Below, in pieces: positions 10,111 through 18,961 of a stretch of DNA of 64,000 bases. Origin of the DNA: Weeksella massiliensis (GTDB lineage: Bacteria; Bacteroidota; Bacteroidia; Flavobacteriales; Weeksellaceae); the NCBI GenBank assembly GCA_000751595.1, contig CCMH01000045.1, positions 1 to 64,000 of the forward strand, read 5' to 3'. Numbering within the stretch: position 1 is the first letter of the stretch; each line of letters begins with the position of its first letter. Both the position numbers and the translations under genes were made by a program. The notes below the pieces were generated by a model, which saw only the letters and a program-made list of their open reading frames with translations, searched no databases and was not told the DNA's origin.

Positions 10111-10135
10111 AAGGACCTTTTTAGGTCCTTTTTTT
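10111..10135 (+). terminator. Terminator after the DUF2723 gene
   Basis: AAGGACC pairs with GGTCCTT around a 6-nt loop and runs into a T-tract, 25 bases after the stop codon. Confidence 0.85.
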
Positions 10136-10229
10136 ATTGCTGATATTTGACATAATTGTTAATGTTAAGGTATTGATATTCAAGGTTTTAAGTATTTTAA
10201 AATAAAAAATAATATATAAAAATATTTTT

Positions 10230-10245
10230 TTGGCACGCAGTTTGA
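10230..10245 (+). promoter_or_regulatory. Sigma-54-like -24/-12 element before the outer-membrane pair
   Basis: TTGGCACGCAGTTTGA has the full -24 block TTGGCACG and a -12 block TTGA in place of TTGC, correctly spaced, 46 bases before the ATG. No TAnnTTTG box is seen between the preceding terminator and the gene. It resembles the element in front of dnaK. This is inference from resemblance. Confidence 0.45.
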
Positions 10246-10291
10246 AAATATTATCAATAGAAATTTTAAGAAAAACATAAATTAAATAATT

Positions 10292-10801
10292 ATGAAAAAG
10301 TTAGTATTAGCTGCAGCGGTTGCAGTATTCGGAGTAGTAGGAGCACAAGCACAAACAACAGGTTTAGAAGCAGGCGTTCATGTTGGTATTCCTGTAGGTG
10401 ATGTTAGTGATGCTTCTAACTTCAACATTGGTTTAGACGTGGCTTACCTTTATCCAGTTGCTCAAAACTTCAAATTAGGTTTGGCTTCAGGATACGATCA
10501 CTTCATCGGAAAAGATAATGTAGACGATTTCGGATTTATTCCGTTGGCTGCATCAGCTAAATTTACTCCAGCTCAAAACTTCTTTGTAGGAGCAGATTTA
10601 GGATATGCATTCGCGACCAAAGATGGTATGGACGGAGGTTTTTACTACCAGCCAAAATTAGGATATAGCGGTGCTTTAGTAGACGTTTACGGATTCTACA
10701 AAGGTGTATCAGGAAAAAATAAATACGAATTATTCGGAAAAGAATTTAAAGAAGACTGGAACATCGGTTCAGTTGGTGTAGGAGTTGCTTACAAATTCTA
10801 A
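10292..10801 (+). CDS. Small outer-membrane beta-barrel protein (OmpW/opacity-like), copy 1
   Basis: A 169-residue exported protein with a clear signal peptide (MKKLVLAAAVAVFGVVGAQAQ) and alternating hydrophobic strands ending in VGVAYKF, with a terminal Phe typical of BAM-inserted barrels. Family features include LEAGVHVGIPVGDVSDASNF, YDHFIGKD and DLGYAFATKDG, fitting a small barrel of about eight strands. Ligand or transport function is unknown. A close relative lies 100 bases downstream, with a terminator between them, so the pair is a tandem duplication that is probably expressed separately. Confidence 0.85.
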   Translation: MKKLVLAAAVAVFGVVGAQAQTTGLEAGVHVGIPVGDVSDASNFNIGLDVAYLYPVAQNFKLGLASGYDHFIGKDNVDDFGFIPLAASAKFTPAQNFFVGADLGYAFATKDGMDGGFYYQPKLGYSGALVDVYGFYKGVSGKNKYELFGKEFKEDWNIGSVGVGVAYKF

Positions 10802-10824
10802 GAAAGTTTTCTAGTAATTATAAG

Positions 10825-10857
10825 AAAAAGAGTAGTTTTGTAACTGCTCTTTTTTTA
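10825..10857 (+). terminator. Terminator between the two outer-membrane genes
   Basis: AAAGAGTAGTT pairs with AACTGCTCTTT (one G-T wobble) around a 4-nt loop and continues into seven T residues. Confidence 0.8.
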
Positions 10858-10900
10858 TGGTATTTTTTTTGATACAATAAACAATTATATATAAAATTTT

Positions 10901-11440
10901 ATGAAAAAATTAGTTTTAGGTATAGCTCTTTCGTTCGGAGCTGCATTCAGCGTTCAAGCGCAAGAAGGCTTAGAAGTAGGAGTACATTTAGGTTTCCCGG
11001 TGGGTGATATCTCAAAAACTCATTCATTTGCAATCGGTGCAGATGCTGCATATCGTGTAGAAGTTGTTAATAACTTGAAAATTGGTGGTGCCATTGCATT
11101 CGATCATTTTATCGGAAAAGATATTGCAAAAGATATCAACGGAAACGGAAAAGATAAATATGCAAACGCAACGTATATGCCTTTGGCAGCTTCGGCAACG
11201 TACAGTTTTGCAGATGACTTTTTTGCAGGTTTAGATTTAGGATATGCGGTTTCTTTGAGTAGCGATTGGGATGGAGGATTCTATGCTCAACCACGTATCG
11301 GGTATAATTTCGATCGCTTTGCTTTTTCTGGTTTCTATAAATCTATTTCGAGCAAAGAAAAATATATGTATGATGGTAGAAATTTCGTTAACAAAACCAC
11401 TGCTGGTGTAATCGGAATTGGCGCTGCGTATAAATTCTAA
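10901..11440 (+). CDS. Small outer-membrane beta-barrel protein (OmpW/opacity-like), copy 2
   Basis: A 179-residue paralogue of the preceding barrel. It shares the signal-peptide start MKKLVLG, the strand LEVGVHLGFPVGDISK, the segment FDHFIGKD and the closing IGIGAAYKF. It carries an extra loop, KDINGNGKDKYANAT, that is missing from copy 1. Signal cleavage is expected after SVQAQ. The two genes are clearly related but well diverged, so the duplication is not recent. The gene converges with the ABC operon across a shared terminator. No clear promoter is visible in the short upstream gap. Confidence 0.85.
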   Translation: MKKLVLGIALSFGAAFSVQAQEGLEVGVHLGFPVGDISKTHSFAIGADAAYRVEVVNNLKIGGAIAFDHFIGKDIAKDINGNGKDKYANATYMPLAASATYSFADDFFAGLDLGYAVSLSSDWDGGFYAQPRIGYNFDRFAFSGFYKSISSKEKYMYDGRNFVNKTTAGVIGIGAAYKF

Positions 11441-11462
11441 TCAGAAATATCGTATAAAGACT

Positions 11463-11494
11463 AAAAAGGTTCGGACGTTGGTCAGAACCTTTTT
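11463..11494. terminator. Bidirectional terminator
   Basis: AAAAAGGTTC pairs with GAACCTTTTT around a 12-nt loop, between the convergent barrel gene and the permease gene. Confidence 0.8.
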
Positions 11495-11499
11495 TTATT

Positions 11500-12711
11500 T
11501 TAGGATACAATTGTTTTTCGGATAGAATAGCTCAAATAAAGACTATTGATAATCAGTAAGAGCAACGTCAAACCAAAACCAATCAATACAACTTCGATAA
11601 AGTTAGAACCACTATTGATGCTCAATTCATTGAGTTTCGCATGGATTTTTCCTACCGAAAACCAAACTGCTAACATCGCAATTGCAAAAGTCAACAACAG
11701 ACTAAAAATCGCATAGGAAAGATATGGACGAATCAATTGTTGTGGCGAATAACCGATGTAGTGTAAATCGCGCAGTTTTTCTTTGTTTTTTTCTACAATC
11801 AATTGAAAGTTGATGATCAATAACCAAATCGAAGCAACGACGATTAATAATCCAATCAAAAGAACCAGCGAGAATCCAATTTTTAGGTAGAACATGATTT
11901 CGTTATTTTTCAGTTCGTCCCGGTTAATATCATATTCTTTTTGTTCTAAAAAAGGCAAAGCTTCAGAACCGCTAAGCGCATCTGTTTCGATAATCAAACG
12001 AGAAGATGGTTTGTTTTTTTGGTCGGTTAGATAATGTGTATTTGCCCACTCTAAAAAATTATCCGGTACCAAAATCGTATTGATTTTGGTGGTGAAATCG
12101 ATAATCTTTGCCTGATAAAGTTGTTGATTTTCGCCTTTTCCTAAAAGAAGTTGAAACGGAATTTGTTTGAATAAACTTTCCGAAACTTGTGGCAATCCTT
12201 GACTGCTCGCAAAACCAAAATTGTATAAATTGAGATAATTTTTGGGTAAAATAATCGGAATATAAGCGTCGCCTTCTTTCCATTGCCAACGCTCGTTATC
12301 GACTTCTAGAAAAGAGTTCGGTATTGATTCTAAAAACAAATCAGTCGAAAAACCTCTGATGCCAGCCACGCCACTAATCTGCAATTTTACCGGAAATTGA
12401 CTGCTTCTGAAAACGCCTAACTGCTTCACGAAATCCTGAGATTTCAACTCGTTGATTTCTCGCTCATCAAAACCGTTTTGCTTTCCGGTTAATGTATTGA
12501 TTGCTGAAACTTTTTTATTGATAATCAAATAATTACCCTTCCATAAAGCAGAGTCATCTTTCAGTTTTGGAGCTAAATCTAGATAAAGATGACTGGCCAG
12601 CAAGATGATATAAAACCCAATAATCGAAAAAAGTAAAAAAGAAAATAATCGAAGAAAACTAACGTTTTTTCGGAACAGTTTGTCGAGTAAATTATTAGAG
12701 CGTAACCACAT
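11500..12711 (-). CDS. ABC transporter permease, FtsX/MacB-like
   Basis: A 403-residue membrane protein with one N-terminal membrane helix, a large extracytoplasmic domain of about 230 residues, and three C-terminal helices. This is the MacB/LolE/FtsX type-VII layout. The segment VEKNKEKLRDLHYIGYSPQQ before the third helix resembles the coupling region of FtsX-like permeases, which often contains RxxExxxLralG. It overlaps the ATPase gene by 17 bases, which implies coupled translation. Such systems move lipoproteins or transmit force across the envelope rather than importing nutrients. The substrate here is unknown, but the first gene of the operon encodes a lipoprotein. Confidence 0.8.
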   Translation of the reverse strand: MWLRSNNLLDKLFRKNVSFLRLFSFLLFSIIGFYIILLASHLYLDLAPKLKDDSALWKGNYLIINKKVSAINTLTGKQNGFDEREINELKSQDFVKQLGVFRSSQFPVKLQISGVAGIRGFSTDLFLESIPNSFLEVDNERWQWKEGDAYIPIILPKNYLNLYNFGFASSQGLPQVSESLFKQIPFQLLLGKGENQQLYQAKIIDFTTKINTILVPDNFLEWANTHYLTDQKNKPSSRLIIETDALSGSEALPFLEQKEYDINRDELKNNEIMFYLKIGFSLVLLIGLLIVVASIWLLIINFQLIVEKNKEKLRDLHYIGYSPQQLIRPYLSYAIFSLLLTFAIAMLAVWFSVGKIHAKLNELSINSGSNFIEVVLIGFGLTLLLLIINSLYLSYSIRKTIVS

Positions 12712-13336
12712 GTTGTATTCGTTTATCGTTGATAGGATGTAAAGCAGTCAGGATAATTCCTGCATTTTGTTGTTGACTTTCTTCGAAAATCATATCCAAT
12801 AAAACTTGTCTATTTTCGGTATCTAAATGGCTAAAAGGTTCGTCGAGCAATAGAAAATCAAAAGGTTGACAAAGCGCTCTCACTACAGCAATTCGTTGTC
12901 GCTGACCATAAGAAAGATGCGCTGCTTTTTGGTATAAATGTTTCGAAAGCCCGACACGATCGATCCAGTTTTCTATTTTTTCTTTTGTGCAAAAATGAGT
13001 CAAATTGTTTTTTAGTAGGATGTTTTCCATCAAAGTCAATTCTTCAAACAAATGCAATCCTTGGAAAACATACGCCAAGCGTGTGTTTCGTTCCTTTGTC
13101 CAACGCGAAACTGAGAAATTCCGAATGTCTTGTTCATCAAACCAAACCTTGCCAGAATAATCTTTCCGTATACCGTATAAAATATTTATCAAAGTAGATT
13201 TTCCGACGCCCGAAGGAGCTACAATTTGGTACGAATTTTCTTTTTCGAATGTATAAGTTTTATCCCAAATCATCGAATCATCAAACCCAAAAGTTTCTAA
13301 AGGTTTTGGAATTAATCGATCAATTTTTATTTTCAT
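12695..13336 (-). CDS. ABC transporter ATP-binding protein (MacB/LolD-like)
   Basis: A 213-residue ATPase subunit that powers the permease encoded next to it. Walker A is APSGVGKST (40-48, with Ala at the first position instead of Gly), the Q-loop lies in VFQG near residue 92, the signature is LSYGQRQR (141-148), Walker B is LLLDEP (162-167), and the switch His is in TALHP near residue 200. All catalytic parts are present. It starts four bases after the lipoprotein gene and overlaps the permease gene, so the three form one operon. Confidence 0.9.
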   Translation of the reverse strand: MKIKIDRLIPKPLETFGFDDSMIWDKTYTFEKENSYQIVAPSGVGKSTLINILYGIRKDYSGKVWFDEQDIRNFSVSRWTKERNTRLAYVFQGLHLFEELTLMENILLKNNLTHFCTKEKIENWIDRVGLSKHLYQKAAHLSYGQRQRIAVVRALCQPFDFLLLDEPFSHLDTENRQVLLDMIFEESQQQNAGIILTALHPINDKRIQHVVTL

Positions 13337-13340
13337 TTTT

Positions 13341-14939
13341 CTACAACATTAAATTGATATATAATTGGTCGAGCGCCAAAAGAATAGTTTCGAGGGCATT
13401 TTTATCAGAATTTTTCAAATGAATTTTTCCTGTTTTGGTGTACGAATCAGTGGCTTTGAGATCGGCAAAATCAAGCACATCAAATATAGGTTTCATGATT
13501 TTCATCGACGTGAAATTCGTTAAACCATAAAAATTCGTTTGTACATTTTCTGGATATTGTTGCAGATCGAGATTGAAGTAGGCATACAGCGGATATTTTG
13601 CATTTTTGGCAAATTCACTATCCTTAAAAGTTTCTGTATCTTTCACTTGCAAAGCAAACTTTTTTATCCGTTCGGTATTATTTGTCATGAGAAAATACGG
13701 ATCTTTTTGGGTGAAATAAATCGATGGTAAATCCTCTGAGCGCAATTCCCAAAAAGATTGATGAACTTGTATTCGGTCAGCATTTTGTTGGATAAAAGCT
13801 GTTAGAAAATCTTGATTTTTCATTTCGGTTAACCAAACAAATTGCGGAATATTATTTTTTTGGGTCGGAAGAGAGGGCGCGTTGAGAAAAGCATCGATTT
13901 CGATCGCTTTTAGCGACATCGCTTGGAAATCGAAAATGCTAAACAAACCTGTTCCTTGAAAACTATTCGGATATTTTTCGAGTTGTATATCGAATTCTTG
14001 TAAAGTTTTATGGATGAATTTTTGTTCTTTGAGCTCCGTGTAGATTTGTTCTCCTTGCACCGAAAAAAAGAAATTGGCATACGATTGTTTTGGTGCCCAA
14101 TCGAAAATGTCAGACGGAGTCGATTTTCTCCAAAATGGGAGAGAATCGAGTTGTTTTTTTAGAGCAGGGTCTGGGTGAAATTTATGAGTAATCGTCAGTC
14201 CATCATCTACAAAGTTGAGGTGTGTAACCCAGTTGTTTTTAGGGTATTTATCGATGCTGTCGGTAGAATCTGTAAATTGTCGAACGAAAGAATTATTCAT
14301 CCAAAAACTAATATCTTGCGCCTGAGCAACCACATCATGGAAACTTGGATCTTGGTACAGCGATTGTTCGTTTTGGGTAAGATCATGAAAGATTTTTTTT
14401 AGGTTTTCTGCATTATTTTGGTAGGAACTTGCCAAAAATAAAATTGAGTTTTTGTTCCATCCCACCAGAGGATATTGGTAATTTGAGCTAAAATGAAAAT
14501 CATTTTCTTGATAAAAAGATGTTTCCTTTTTCGTGGAAGCTTCGGAATAATTTGTCAAAAAATTTTCAAATTTCTTTTTGCTTCCCATTTTCATGCTAAT
14601 CCCAACATATTGCTGTTGATTTTTTTCTATCATGAAAATAAAAATCTGTCGATTCAGATCGATTCCTATTTCGGTAGGATCTTTTTTTATCGATTCCCAA
14701 AGTTTTGCATTTGAAGAGTTTTTGGTGGTAAGTGATTCTTCGAAAAGCTGAAAAACTTTGTATTGATCAATCTGCGCGAGGTTGGCTTTGGTGGCCAATT
14801 GTTTGGGGTTGATAATCGCTACAGCAACAGCATCGGGCGGAATCAGATTTTCGTATTCTACTCCTTTATTACAACCAAAAAAAAGCAGTACAACACTGAA
14901 AAAGAATAGAAGGATTGTTTTTCTCAAGACGTTTTTCAT
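13341..14939 (-). CDS. Lipoprotein of unknown function (DUF4836-like)
   Basis: A 532-residue protein with a lipoprotein signal peptide: basic start, hydrophobic core, and lipobox LLFFGC with the acylated Cys near residue 23. The mature start, LIPPDAVAVAIINPKQLATK, resembles the opening of DUF4836 lipoproteins of Bacteroidota (IPxDAxxVxxIxxKxL), an assignment I hold loosely. No catalytic motif is visible. It is first in an operon with an ABC ATPase and an FtsX-like permease and may be their partner or cargo. Confidence 0.75.
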   Translation of the reverse strand: MKNVLRKTILLFFFSVVLLFFGCNKGVEYENLIPPDAVAVAIINPKQLATKANLAQIDQYKVFQLFEESLTTKNSSNAKLWESIKKDPTEIGIDLNRQIFIFMIEKNQQQYVGISMKMGSKKKFENFLTNYSEASTKKETSFYQENDFHFSSNYQYPLVGWNKNSILFLASSYQNNAENLKKIFHDLTQNEQSLYQDPSFHDVVAQAQDISFWMNNSFVRQFTDSTDSIDKYPKNNWVTHLNFVDDGLTITHKFHPDPALKKQLDSLPFWRKSTPSDIFDWAPKQSYANFFFSVQGEQIYTELKEQKFIHKTLQEFDIQLEKYPNSFQGTGLFSIFDFQAMSLKAIEIDAFLNAPSLPTQKNNIPQFVWLTEMKNQDFLTAFIQQNADRIQVHQSFWELRSEDLPSIYFTQKDPYFLMTNNTERIKKFALQVKDTETFKDSEFAKNAKYPLYAYFNLDLQQYPENVQTNFYGLTNFTSMKIMKPIFDVLDFADLKATDSYTKTGKIHLKNSDKNALETILLALDQLYINLML

Positions 14940-15109
14940 GAAACTAAAATACGATTTTTATAAATCTATCAACGAATAATTTATTTTATTAATGATTTTA
15001 TTCGAATCAATTCATTATCAAAAAGTTTTTATTAGGATACAAAGATTATCAATTTGTAAATTAATGCTTCAGAGCCCAAAAAATGATAGGATAAAAATGA
15101 TTAAATCCG

Positions 15110-15117
15110 TATATTCG
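15110..15117 (+). promoter_or_regulatory. Candidate -7 box of ileS
   Basis: TATATTCG is one mismatch from TAnnTTTG, 37 bases before the ileS ATG. Confidence 0.45.
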
Positions 15118-15153
15118 CAAATCTTGATGAAAAAAGAAAATTATTTAAAATAA

Positions 15154-18100
15154 ATGGCAAAGAATTTTAAAGAATATAAGCACTTAAACTTAGTTCAGAT
15201 CGCAGATGAAACACTCAATGAGTGGAAAGAACAAAACGTTTTCGAGAAAAGTATTACTTCTCGAGAAGGAAACGATTCGTATGTTTTCTATGAAGGACCA
15301 CCTTCTGCAAATGGAAAACCAGGAATTCACCACGTTTTAGCTCGTTCGATTAAGGATATTTTTTGCCGCTACCAAACCCTGAAAGGAAAACAAGTTATCC
15401 GTAAAGCAGGTTGGGATACCCATGGTTTGCCGGTAGAATTAGGAACCGAAAAAGAATTAGGAATTACCAAAGAAGATATCGGAACCAAAATTACGGTAGA
15501 AGAATACAACGAAGCTTGTAAGCGCACCGTGATGCGATACACCGATTTGTGGAACGACCTGACCGAAAAAATGGGGTATTGGGTAGATATGGATGATCCG
15601 TATATTACCTATAAACCAAAATATATGGAAACGGTTTGGTGGTTGTTGAAACAAATTTACGATAAAGGATATTTGTATAAAGGATATACCATCCAGCCCT
15701 ATTCGCCAAAAGCAGGTACAGGTTTGTCTTCGCATGAGCTCAATCAGCCGGGGACTTATCAAGATGTCACGGATACTACGATTGTTGCACAGTTTAAGGT
15801 TGATAAAAGTTCAACCGATTTGTTCAAAGATCAGGTAGAAGATGTTTACATTTTAGCTTGGACGACAACCCCATGGACCTTGCCATCGAATACCGCGCTA
15901 ACTGTTGGTCCGAATATCGATTATGTGGTAGTTGAAACGTTTAACCAATATACCTTCGAACCAATCACCGTTGTTTTGGCAAAAGCTTTATTGTCTAAAC
16001 AATTTACCAAGCCTTATTTCTTGGCCGAAACCGAAGAAGAGTTTACGGTTTATGCAGCAGGCGATAAAACAATTCCGTATAGAGTTGTGCAAGAAGTAAA
16101 AGGGAAAGATTTGGTTGGTATCCGATACGAACAACTTTTACCTTGGGCGTTACCGTACGAAAATGCAGACAATGCTTTCCAGGTAATTCCAGGAGATTTC
16201 GTTACCACCGAGGATGGAACGGGAATCGTGCATACAGCGCCTACTTTTGGTGCAGATGATGCGCGCGTTGCAAAAGATGCAGGTGTTCCGCCAATGTTGG
16301 TGTTAGATGATCATGGAAATGCCGTTCCATTAGTCGATTTGCAAGGACGTTTTGTTGCAACCTTGCCAGAAGGTTATGGAGGGAAATATGTAAAGAATGA
16401 ATATTACGATGAAGGACAAGCACCTGAAAAATCAGTCGATGTAGAAATCGCTATTTTACTGAAAGAGCAAAACAGAGCTTTCAAAGTAGAAAAATATAAA
16501 CACAGTTATCCACATTGTTGGCGAACCGACAAACCAATTCTGTATTATCCGTTAGATTCTTGGTTTATTAAAGTGACCGATGTGAAAGATCGAATGGTCG
16601 AATTGAACAAAGAAATCAACTGGAAACCAAAAGCAACCGGAGAAGGTCGTTTCGGAAATTGGTTAGAAAATGCCAATGATTGGAATTTATCTCGCTCTCG
16701 TTATTGGGGAATTCCATTACCAATTTGGCGAACCGAAGAAGGTGATGAAGAAATCATTATTGGGTCGGTAGAAGAATTGGTACAAGAAATAGAAAAATCA
16801 ATCGCTGCTGGAATCCAACAAGAAAATCCATTCAAAGGTTTCGAGGTTGGTAACATGACCGAAGAAAATTATGAGTTGATTGATTTGCACAAAAATGTAG
16901 TCGATGAAATTGTTCTCGTTTCGGCAAGCGGTAAACCAATGAAACGCGAAGCAGATTTAATTGATGTTTGGTTCGATTCTGGTGCAATGCCTTATGCACA
17001 AGTGCATTATCCGTTCGAAAATAAAGAACTAATCGATAATCATACCATGTATCCTGCAGATTTTATTGCAGAAGGAGTCGATCAAACTCGCGGATGGTTC
17101 TATACTTTGCATGCCATTGCTACTTTGGTTTTTGATTCGAAAGCCTATAAAAATGTAATGTCGAATGGTTTGGTATTGGATAAAAACGGACAAAAAATGT
17201 CGAAACGTTTAGGGAATGCCGTTGATCCGTTCGATACCTTAGCAACCTATGGCCCAGACGCAACGCGCTGGTATATGATTGCAAACGCTCAGCCGTGGGA
17301 AAACCTAAAATTCGACTTGGCAGGAGTAGATGAAGTACGTCGTAAGTTCTTTGGAACCTTGTACAATACGTATTCATTCTTTGCGCTCTACGCCAATGTA
17401 GATGGATTTACTTTTGCCGAAAAAGAAATTCCGGTAGAAGAAAGAGATGAACTCGATCAGTGGATTCTATCCGAACTCAATACATTGATTCAGCAAGTAG
17501 ATGGATTCTTATCCGACTATGAACCGACCAAAGCAGCGCGCGCAATCCAAGAATTTGTGATTGATAATTTATCCAATTGGCACGTGCGTTTATCGAGAAG
17601 ACGTTTCTGGAAAGGAGATTATTCGCAAGATAAAATTGCCGCTTACCAAACGCTTTATACCGTATTAGAAACCGTAGCAATTTTGGGTTCTCCGATTGCA
17701 CCTTTCTTCATGGATCGTTTGTACAAAGATCTAAATGATGCAACTGGGAAAAATGAAGCAACCTCGGTGCATTTGGCAAACTTCCCGAAAGTGAACCAAG
17801 CCTTGATTAATGAAGAGTTGCAAGAGCAAACACGTTTGGCACAATTGGCTACAAGTATGATTTTGTCTTTACGTAAACTAAGCGATAATCGTGTTCGTCA
17901 ACCATTGCAAAAAGTTATGATTCCGGTACTGAACGACACCATGAAAAAACGTTTATTGGCCGTAAGCGATTTATTGAAACAGGAAGTCAACGTAAAAGAA
18001 ATACAATTATTGACCAATGAAGAAGCTTCTGATATTTTGGTCAAATCCATAAAACCAAACTTCAAGACCTTAGGGCCGAAATTTGGAAAAGACATGAAAG

Positions 18101-18561
18101 CCGTTGCCGCAGCAACCGCACAATTAACAAATGAACAAATCGTAGAATTAGAAAACACGGGGCATATTGAGTTAGAAGTCAATGGCGAAAAACATACCAT
18201 TGAGGTAGAGGATTTCGAGATTGCAACGAAAGATATTCCAGGTTGGACAGTTGCTTCCAATGCACAACTTACCGTGGCCTTAGATCTCACGTTAACGCAA
18301 GCGTTAATCGATGAAGGGATTTCTCGTGAAGTGGTGAATCGAATCCAAAACTTACGCAAAGAAAATGGGTTCGAAGTTACCGATAGAATCGATATCATTA
18401 TCGAGAAAAACCCCGCAATAGAACAAGCTATAACTGCAAATATGGAATATGTGCGCAATGAGACTTTGGCAGACAATTTGACCTTTGATACAACAATCGT
18501 TAATGGTTTCCCTGTGGAGATCAATGATGAGAAGTTGCAACTAACAATTCTAAAACACTAA
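15154..18561 (+). CDS. ileS: Isoleucyl-tRNA synthetase
   Basis: Charges tRNA-Ile with isoleucine in the cytosol. This is a class I enzyme of 1,135 residues with the HIGH-type motif in PPSANGKPGIHH (49-60), the KMSKR loop at 681-685, and a large editing (CP1) domain between them containing WTTTPWTLPSN. A long C-terminal anticodon-binding region includes DNRVRQPLQK. The length and the GIHH motif fit the long, eukaryote-like IleRS class common in Bacteroidota, a class often tolerant of mupirocin, although that cannot be judged here. It is first in an operon with a DksA-like gene and lspA. Confidence 0.97.
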   Translation: MAKNFKEYKHLNLVQIADETLNEWKEQNVFEKSITSREGNDSYVFYEGPPSANGKPGIHHVLARSIKDIFCRYQTLKGKQVIRKAGWDTHGLPVELGTEKELGITKEDIGTKITVEEYNEACKRTVMRYTDLWNDLTEKMGYWVDMDDPYITYKPKYMETVWWLLKQIYDKGYLYKGYTIQPYSPKAGTGLSSHELNQPGTYQDVTDTTIVAQFKVDKSSTDLFKDQVEDVYILAWTTTPWTLPSNTALTVGPNIDYVVVETFNQYTFEPITVVLAKALLSKQFTKPYFLAETEEEFTVYAAGDKTIPYRVVQEVKGKDLVGIRYEQLLPWALPYENADNAFQVIPGDFVTTEDGTGIVHTAPTFGADDARVAKDAGVPPMLVLDDHGNAVPLVDLQGRFVATLPEGYGGKYVKNEYYDEGQAPEKSVDVEIAILLKEQNRAFKVEKYKHSYPHCWRTDKPILYYPLDSWFIKVTDVKDRMVELNKEINWKPKATGEGRFGNWLENANDWNLSRSRYWGIPLPIWRTEEGDEEIIIGSVEELVQEIEKSIAAGIQQENPFKGFEVGNMTEENYELIDLHKNVVDEIVLVSASGKPMKREADLIDVWFDSGAMPYAQVHYPFENKELIDNHTMYPADFIAEGVDQTRGWFYTLHAIATLVFDSKAYKNVMSNGLVLDKNGQKMSKRLGNAVDPFDTLATYGPDATRWYMIANAQPWENLKFDLAGVDEVRRKFFGTLYNTYSFFALYANVDGFTFAEKEIPVEERDELDQWILSELNTLIQQVDGFLSDYEPTKAARAIQEFVIDNLSNWHVRLSRRRFWKGDYSQDKIAAYQTLYTVLETVAILGSPIAPFFMDRLYKDLNDATGKNEATSVHLANFPKVNQALINEELQEQTRLAQLATSMILSLRKLSDNRVRQPLQKVMIPVLNDTMKKRLLAVSDLLKQEVNVKEIQLLTNEEASDILVKSIKPNFKTLGPKFGKDMKAVAAATAQLTNEQIVELENTGHIELEVNGEKHTIEVEDFEIATKDIPGWTVASNAQLTVALDLTLTQALIDEGISREVVNRIQNLRKENGFEVTDRIDIIIEKNPAIEQAITANMEYVRNETLADNLTFDTTIVNGFPVEINDEKLQLTILKH

Positions 18562-18565
18562 TATT

Positions 18566-18955
18566 ATGAGTAAAACAACTGATGAAAAAATCCGTTATTC
18601 AGACAATGAGTTGGCTGAATTCAAAGCGATTATCGAAGAGAAGTTGGCTCAAGCACAAAAAGACCTAGAGTTAATCCAGGAATCTTTTATGAATGATAAA
18701 ACCAACGGTACCGATGATACATCGCCTACCTTCAAGGCTTTTGAAGAAGGTTCTGAAACCATGAGTAAAGAACAAAATGCACAATTAGCATCGCGTCAAG
18801 AAAAATTTATCCGCGACCTAAAAAATGCATTGATACGAATAGAAAACAAAACCTACGGGATTTGTCGTGTAACCGGTAAATTGATCAATCCAGATCGCTT
18901 ACGTTTGGTGCCCCACGCAACCCTAAGTATTGAAGCTAAAAATATGCAACGCTAA
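18566..18955 (+). CDS. TraR/DksA family protein lacking the zinc cysteines
   Basis: A 129-residue relative of DksA, the RNA-polymerase secondary-channel factor of the stringent response. An N-terminal coiled coil (about residues 10-45) precedes the C-terminal domain IRIENKTYGICRVTGKLINP and the segment RLRLVPHATLSIEAK. DksA has a four-cysteine zinc finger here. Only one cysteine (GICR) remains, so the domain probably folds without zinc. A tip motif DDTSP is present in the loop region (TNGTDDTSPTFK). It lies 4 bases after ileS and 6 before lspA. Binding to RNA polymerase is inferred. Confidence 0.88.
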   Translation: MSKTTDEKIRYSDNELAEFKAIIEEKLAQAQKDLELIQESFMNDKTNGTDDTSPTFKAFEEGSETMSKEQNAQLASRQEKFIRDLKNALIRIENKTYGICRVTGKLINPDRLRLVPHATLSIEAKNMQR

Positions 18956-18961
18956 TCGCTT

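Noticed and set aside
16505-16516. DnaA-box-like TTATCCACA in ileS, and TATCCACA near 33.9 kb
   Set aside because: They are single, isolated matches within genes. There is no cluster, AT-rich unwinding element or dnaA gene nearby, so no origin is supported.
17898-18524. Minus-strand 208-residue open frame inside ileS
   Set aside because: It is low in complexity and Ser-rich, and lies opposite the conserved ileS C-terminus.
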